Positions 63,897 through 64,000 of a stretch of 64,000 nt of DNA are shown here, piece by piece. Each line of letters begins with the position of its first letter. The first letter of the stretch is position 1. A program made the translations under genes and the position numbers. The notes under the pieces were generated by a model. That model saw only the letters and a program-made list of their open reading frames with translations. It made no database searches and had not been told where the DNA came from. Origin of the DNA: Ohtaekwangia kribbensis (GTDB lineage Bacteria; Bacteroidota; Bacteroidia; Cytophagales; Cyclobacteriaceae); contig NZ_JBHTKA010000008.1 of assembly GCF_042676245.1 (NCBI RefSeq), forward strand, positions 903,789 to 967,788, given 5' to 3'.

Positions 63897-64000
63897 TGTC
63901 AGTCCCTGAAATAGGTTGACCACAAAAGGTTAACTTATGACAAAGCGAATTACATTAGCGAACAGACGTCTTTTTAGCGAAGAATTTAAACAGACAGTCG
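63897..64000 (+). mobile_element. Left end of an IS3-family insertion sequence (cut by window edge)
   Basis: Starts with TGTCAGTCCCTGAAATAGG, which has the form of an IS terminal inverted repeat beginning TG, and holds the start of a transposase gene (63937). The right end, target duplication and remaining genes are off-window. Confidence 0.75.
63937..64000 (+). CDS. IS3-type transposase OrfA, N-terminus only
   Basis: ATG 63937 opens a frame that stays open to the edge, about 21 residues: MTKRITLANRRLFSEEFKQT and more. The RRLFSEEFKQTV pattern is the start of the helix-turn-helix OrfA of IS3-group elements, where xRxFSxEFKxxxV is characteristic. It lies 40 nt inside the putative left end, the usual distance. 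Partial; identity is based on this short motif. Confidence 0.7.
   Translation, partial: MTKRITLANRRLFSEEFKQTV

Overview
The window is a compact, moderate-GC bacterial chromosome segment from the phylum Bacteroidota, most likely order Cytophagales. The evidence is the gliding/type IX secretion cluster porP-gldKLMN plus porW/sprE, a split atpBEFHAG operon without atpD/atpC, purH-mreBCD-mrdA-rodA synteny, DUF4271-hemD, a bacillithiol-type YtxJ, a TonB receptor with a carboxypeptidase-like N-terminal domain, and -7 promoter elements of the Bacteroidota type (TAnnTTTG). No rRNA, tRNA, CRISPR array or prophage was seen. Almost everything is core housekeeping; the only mobile DNA is the left end of an IS3-type element at the right edge.

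Layout. 1-6.1 kb: cut-off M16 zinc protease, a large beta-propeller histidine kinase, a fused alpha-beta 2-oxoacid dehydrogenase E1. 6.3-11.5 kb: a basic repeat-rich exported protein next to YtxJ, a predicted outer-membrane protein, an aldo/keto reductase and a DoxX-like protein. 11.6-20.2 kb: uvrA, a LytS/LytTR two-component pair, hemW, a DUF4271 protein and hemD. 20.4-26 kb: T9SS core (porP, gldK, gldL, gldM, gldN). 26-32.7 kb (minus): porW, a class A penicillin-binding protein and uvrC in an overlapping operon. 32.9-40.2 kb: M23 peptidase, bactofilin, AtpZ, a small acidic protein, an AtpI-like protein and the F1Fo operon. 40.2-46.1 kb: UbiA-like/methyltransferase pair, saccharopine-dehydrogenase-like enzyme, S41 protease, hemerythrin protein, ruvX. 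46.1-51.2 kb: an iron-uptake operon behind a structured 5' region. 51.3-54 kb: def, a methionine-type aminotransferase and an omega-amidase-like enzyme. 54-61.6 kb: purH and the elongasome operon. 61.7-64 kb: frr, pyrH, a biotin carrier protein and the IS end.

How the genes work together. Three envelope machines lie close together: T9SS/gliding (porP-gldKLMN, porW), peptidoglycan synthesis and shape (PBP1A, M23-bactofilin, mreBCD-PBP2-RodA), and the ATP synthase that energises the inner membrane. Repair (uvrA, uvrC, ruvX), haem (hemW, hemD) and translation (def, frr) genes fill the rest.

Most worth a second look: a roughly 150-nt structured leader ending in a terminator-like hairpin, with an upstream 21-bp palindrome, before the TonB iron receptor; a chitin-binding-like insertion inside GldN; an intrinsic terminator between atpE and atpF; the multi-repeat basic protein at 6.3-8.6 kb; a RIC-like hemerythrin protein lacking its N-terminal Cys-Cys; and the IS3-type insertion just upstream of the biotin carrier gene.
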